Shown: piece by piece, positions 4,833 through 6,376 of the stretch
How positions within the stretch are numbered: position 1 is the first letter of the stretch
Layout of the letters: each line of letters starts with the position of its first letter
Source of the DNA: Bacteroidota bacterium
Lineage (GTDB): Bacteria; Bacteroidota; UBA10030; UBA6906
Assembly: GCA_016844425.1 (NCBI GenBank)
Contig: JAERML010000213.1
Location: forward strand, 1 to 6,376
Direction of reading: 5' to 3'
Length of the DNA: 6,376 nucleotides
Program-made: the position numbers and the translations under genes
The notes under the pieces: generated by a model
The model's input: the letters and a program-made list of their open reading frames with translations, nothing else
Databases searched by the model: none
Told to the model about the DNA's origin: nothing

Positions 4833-4888
4833 CTTCAACTTCGTCAACTCGGAATTTCATCCGTTCATCTTCACCCAGGAGAAAATCA

Positions 4889-5941
<1,053 letters not shown>

Positions 5942-5964
5942 TCTCGAGCGCTTCTCGCTACCCA

Positions 5965-6004
5965 ACGGGCCTCCTGTATGAAGAAGGGAAGCCCGTGTTT
6001 GTTT
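5965..6004 (+). terminator. Probable intrinsic terminator after fbaB
   Basis: ACGGGC (5965-5970) pairs with GCCCGT (5991-5996). After one mismatch, the stem continues for about three pairs (TCC/GGA). GTTTGTTT follows. The stem is interrupted and the T tract is short and broken, so the site is likely but not strong. It lies 24 nt past the fbaB stop and would separate it from the HAD gene. Confidence 0.5.
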
Positions 6005-6036
6005 CCGGGGATCCACACGGAGTCAACGGAGAGTTC

Positions 6037-6376
6037 ATGGCACCTCTTCCGCTCACAACACCGACTGCCCTTCTCATCGACCTCGACGGCGTAATCTATC
6101 TCCAGGAGAAACTCATTCCCGGGGCCATCGAGACCATCCACTACATTCAGCGGAAGAGAATCCCTCACCGCTTCGTTACCAACACCAGCACGTTCAGTAG
6201 ACGCCAGGTCCTTGCGAAGCTGGCTCAAGTTGGCATTGTAGTTTCACCAGCGGATCTCTTCACGGCACCTATCGCTGCAGCACAATACCTGCGTGCAGTT
6301 CCGGGCGCCCGCTGTTATTTCTTTGCCAGCCCCAATCTCCGCGAGGACTTCGCTGGGATTGCCAGCGTCAAGGAAC
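6037..6376 (+). CDS. HAD-superfamily subclass IIA phosphatase, N-terminal part
   Basis: The first 113 codons are present; the gene runs out of the window. Residues 11-20 (ALLIDLDGVI) give HAD motif I, DxDGV, with nucleophile Asp15 and acid/base Asp17. YLQEKLIPGAIETI is the following helix. RFVTNTSTFSRRQ (52-64) is motif II, in the T-N-T-S form usual for subclass IIA (NagD, p-nitrophenylphosphatase, LHPP/HDHD2-like). The text after it (LAKLAQVGI-VSPADLFTAPIAAAQYL) matches the IIA cap-side start. Motif III and the cap domain are outside the window, so the substrate cannot be told. The SD GGAG lies 5 nt before ATG. Transcription with fbaB is possible by readthrough of the weak terminator between them. 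Confidence 0.9.
   Translation, partial: MAPLPLTTPTALLIDLDGVIYLQEKLIPGAIETIHYIQRKRIPHRFVTNTSTFSRRQVLAKLAQVGIVVSPADLFTAPIAAAQYLRAVPGARCYFFASPNLREDFAGIASVKE

Noticed and set aside
4799..4888. N-terminal extension of FbaB
   Set aside because: The 30 extra codons are Ser/Arg-rich and cover the hairpin and the SD. The ATG at 4889 has a good SD and gives exactly the 350-aa family length.

Overview
The window looks like ordinary bacterial chromosome, about half G+C, with short gaps and genes on both strands. It has no tRNA, rRNA, CRISPR array or insertion sequence that I can see. The gene content (monothiol thioredoxin-like lipoprotein of the 'FLGTWC-DS' kind, YhhQ-type transporter, FbaB/DhnA-type class I aldolase, CspA-type proteins) would suit a bacterium of the Bacteroidota/Chlorobi/Ignavibacteria neighbourhood. 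This placement is inference from protein style only. Shine-Dalgarno (SD) signals are strong before some genes (csp, mini-csp, fbaB and the small ORFs) and absent before others (queF, nitrilase).

Layout. 1-237 (+): C-terminal end of an M48/HtpX-like metalloprotease. 245-751 (-): thioredoxin-fold lipoprotein. 831-1849 (+): a queuosine pair, queF (preQ0 reductase) and yhhQ (queuosine-precursor transporter), separated by 2 nt and probably one operon. 3010-1846 (-): a cold-shock cluster made of a 35-residue 'mini' cold-shock protein, an intrinsic terminator, a full-length 66-residue CspA-family protein and a nitrilase-superfamily hydrolase. The nitrilase stop codon and the yhhQ stop codon share the palindrome CTAG. 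3711-3400 (-): an apparently undescribed two-gene operon of very small proteins (49 and 50 aa), with a near-perfect SD before the first and its own terminator at 3307-3338. 3962-4805 (+): a decayed short-chain dehydrogenase/reductase pseudogene, frameshifted within its glycine motif and again near its catalytic Tyr/Lys. 4889-5941 (+): intact class I fructose-bisphosphate aldolase FbaB. 6037 to the window end (+): start of a HAD-IIA phosphatase.

How the parts relate. QueF and YhhQ make and import precursors of the same tRNA modification. The cold-shock cluster has a long leader, a short csp-like ORF followed by a terminator, and then the full csp gene. Because Csp proteins are known RNA chaperones and antiterminators, this order suggests autoregulation by attenuation, which is untested. 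The most novel items are the 49/50-aa small-protein operon and the mini-csp/terminator/csp arrangement. Everything else is recognisable housekeeping.
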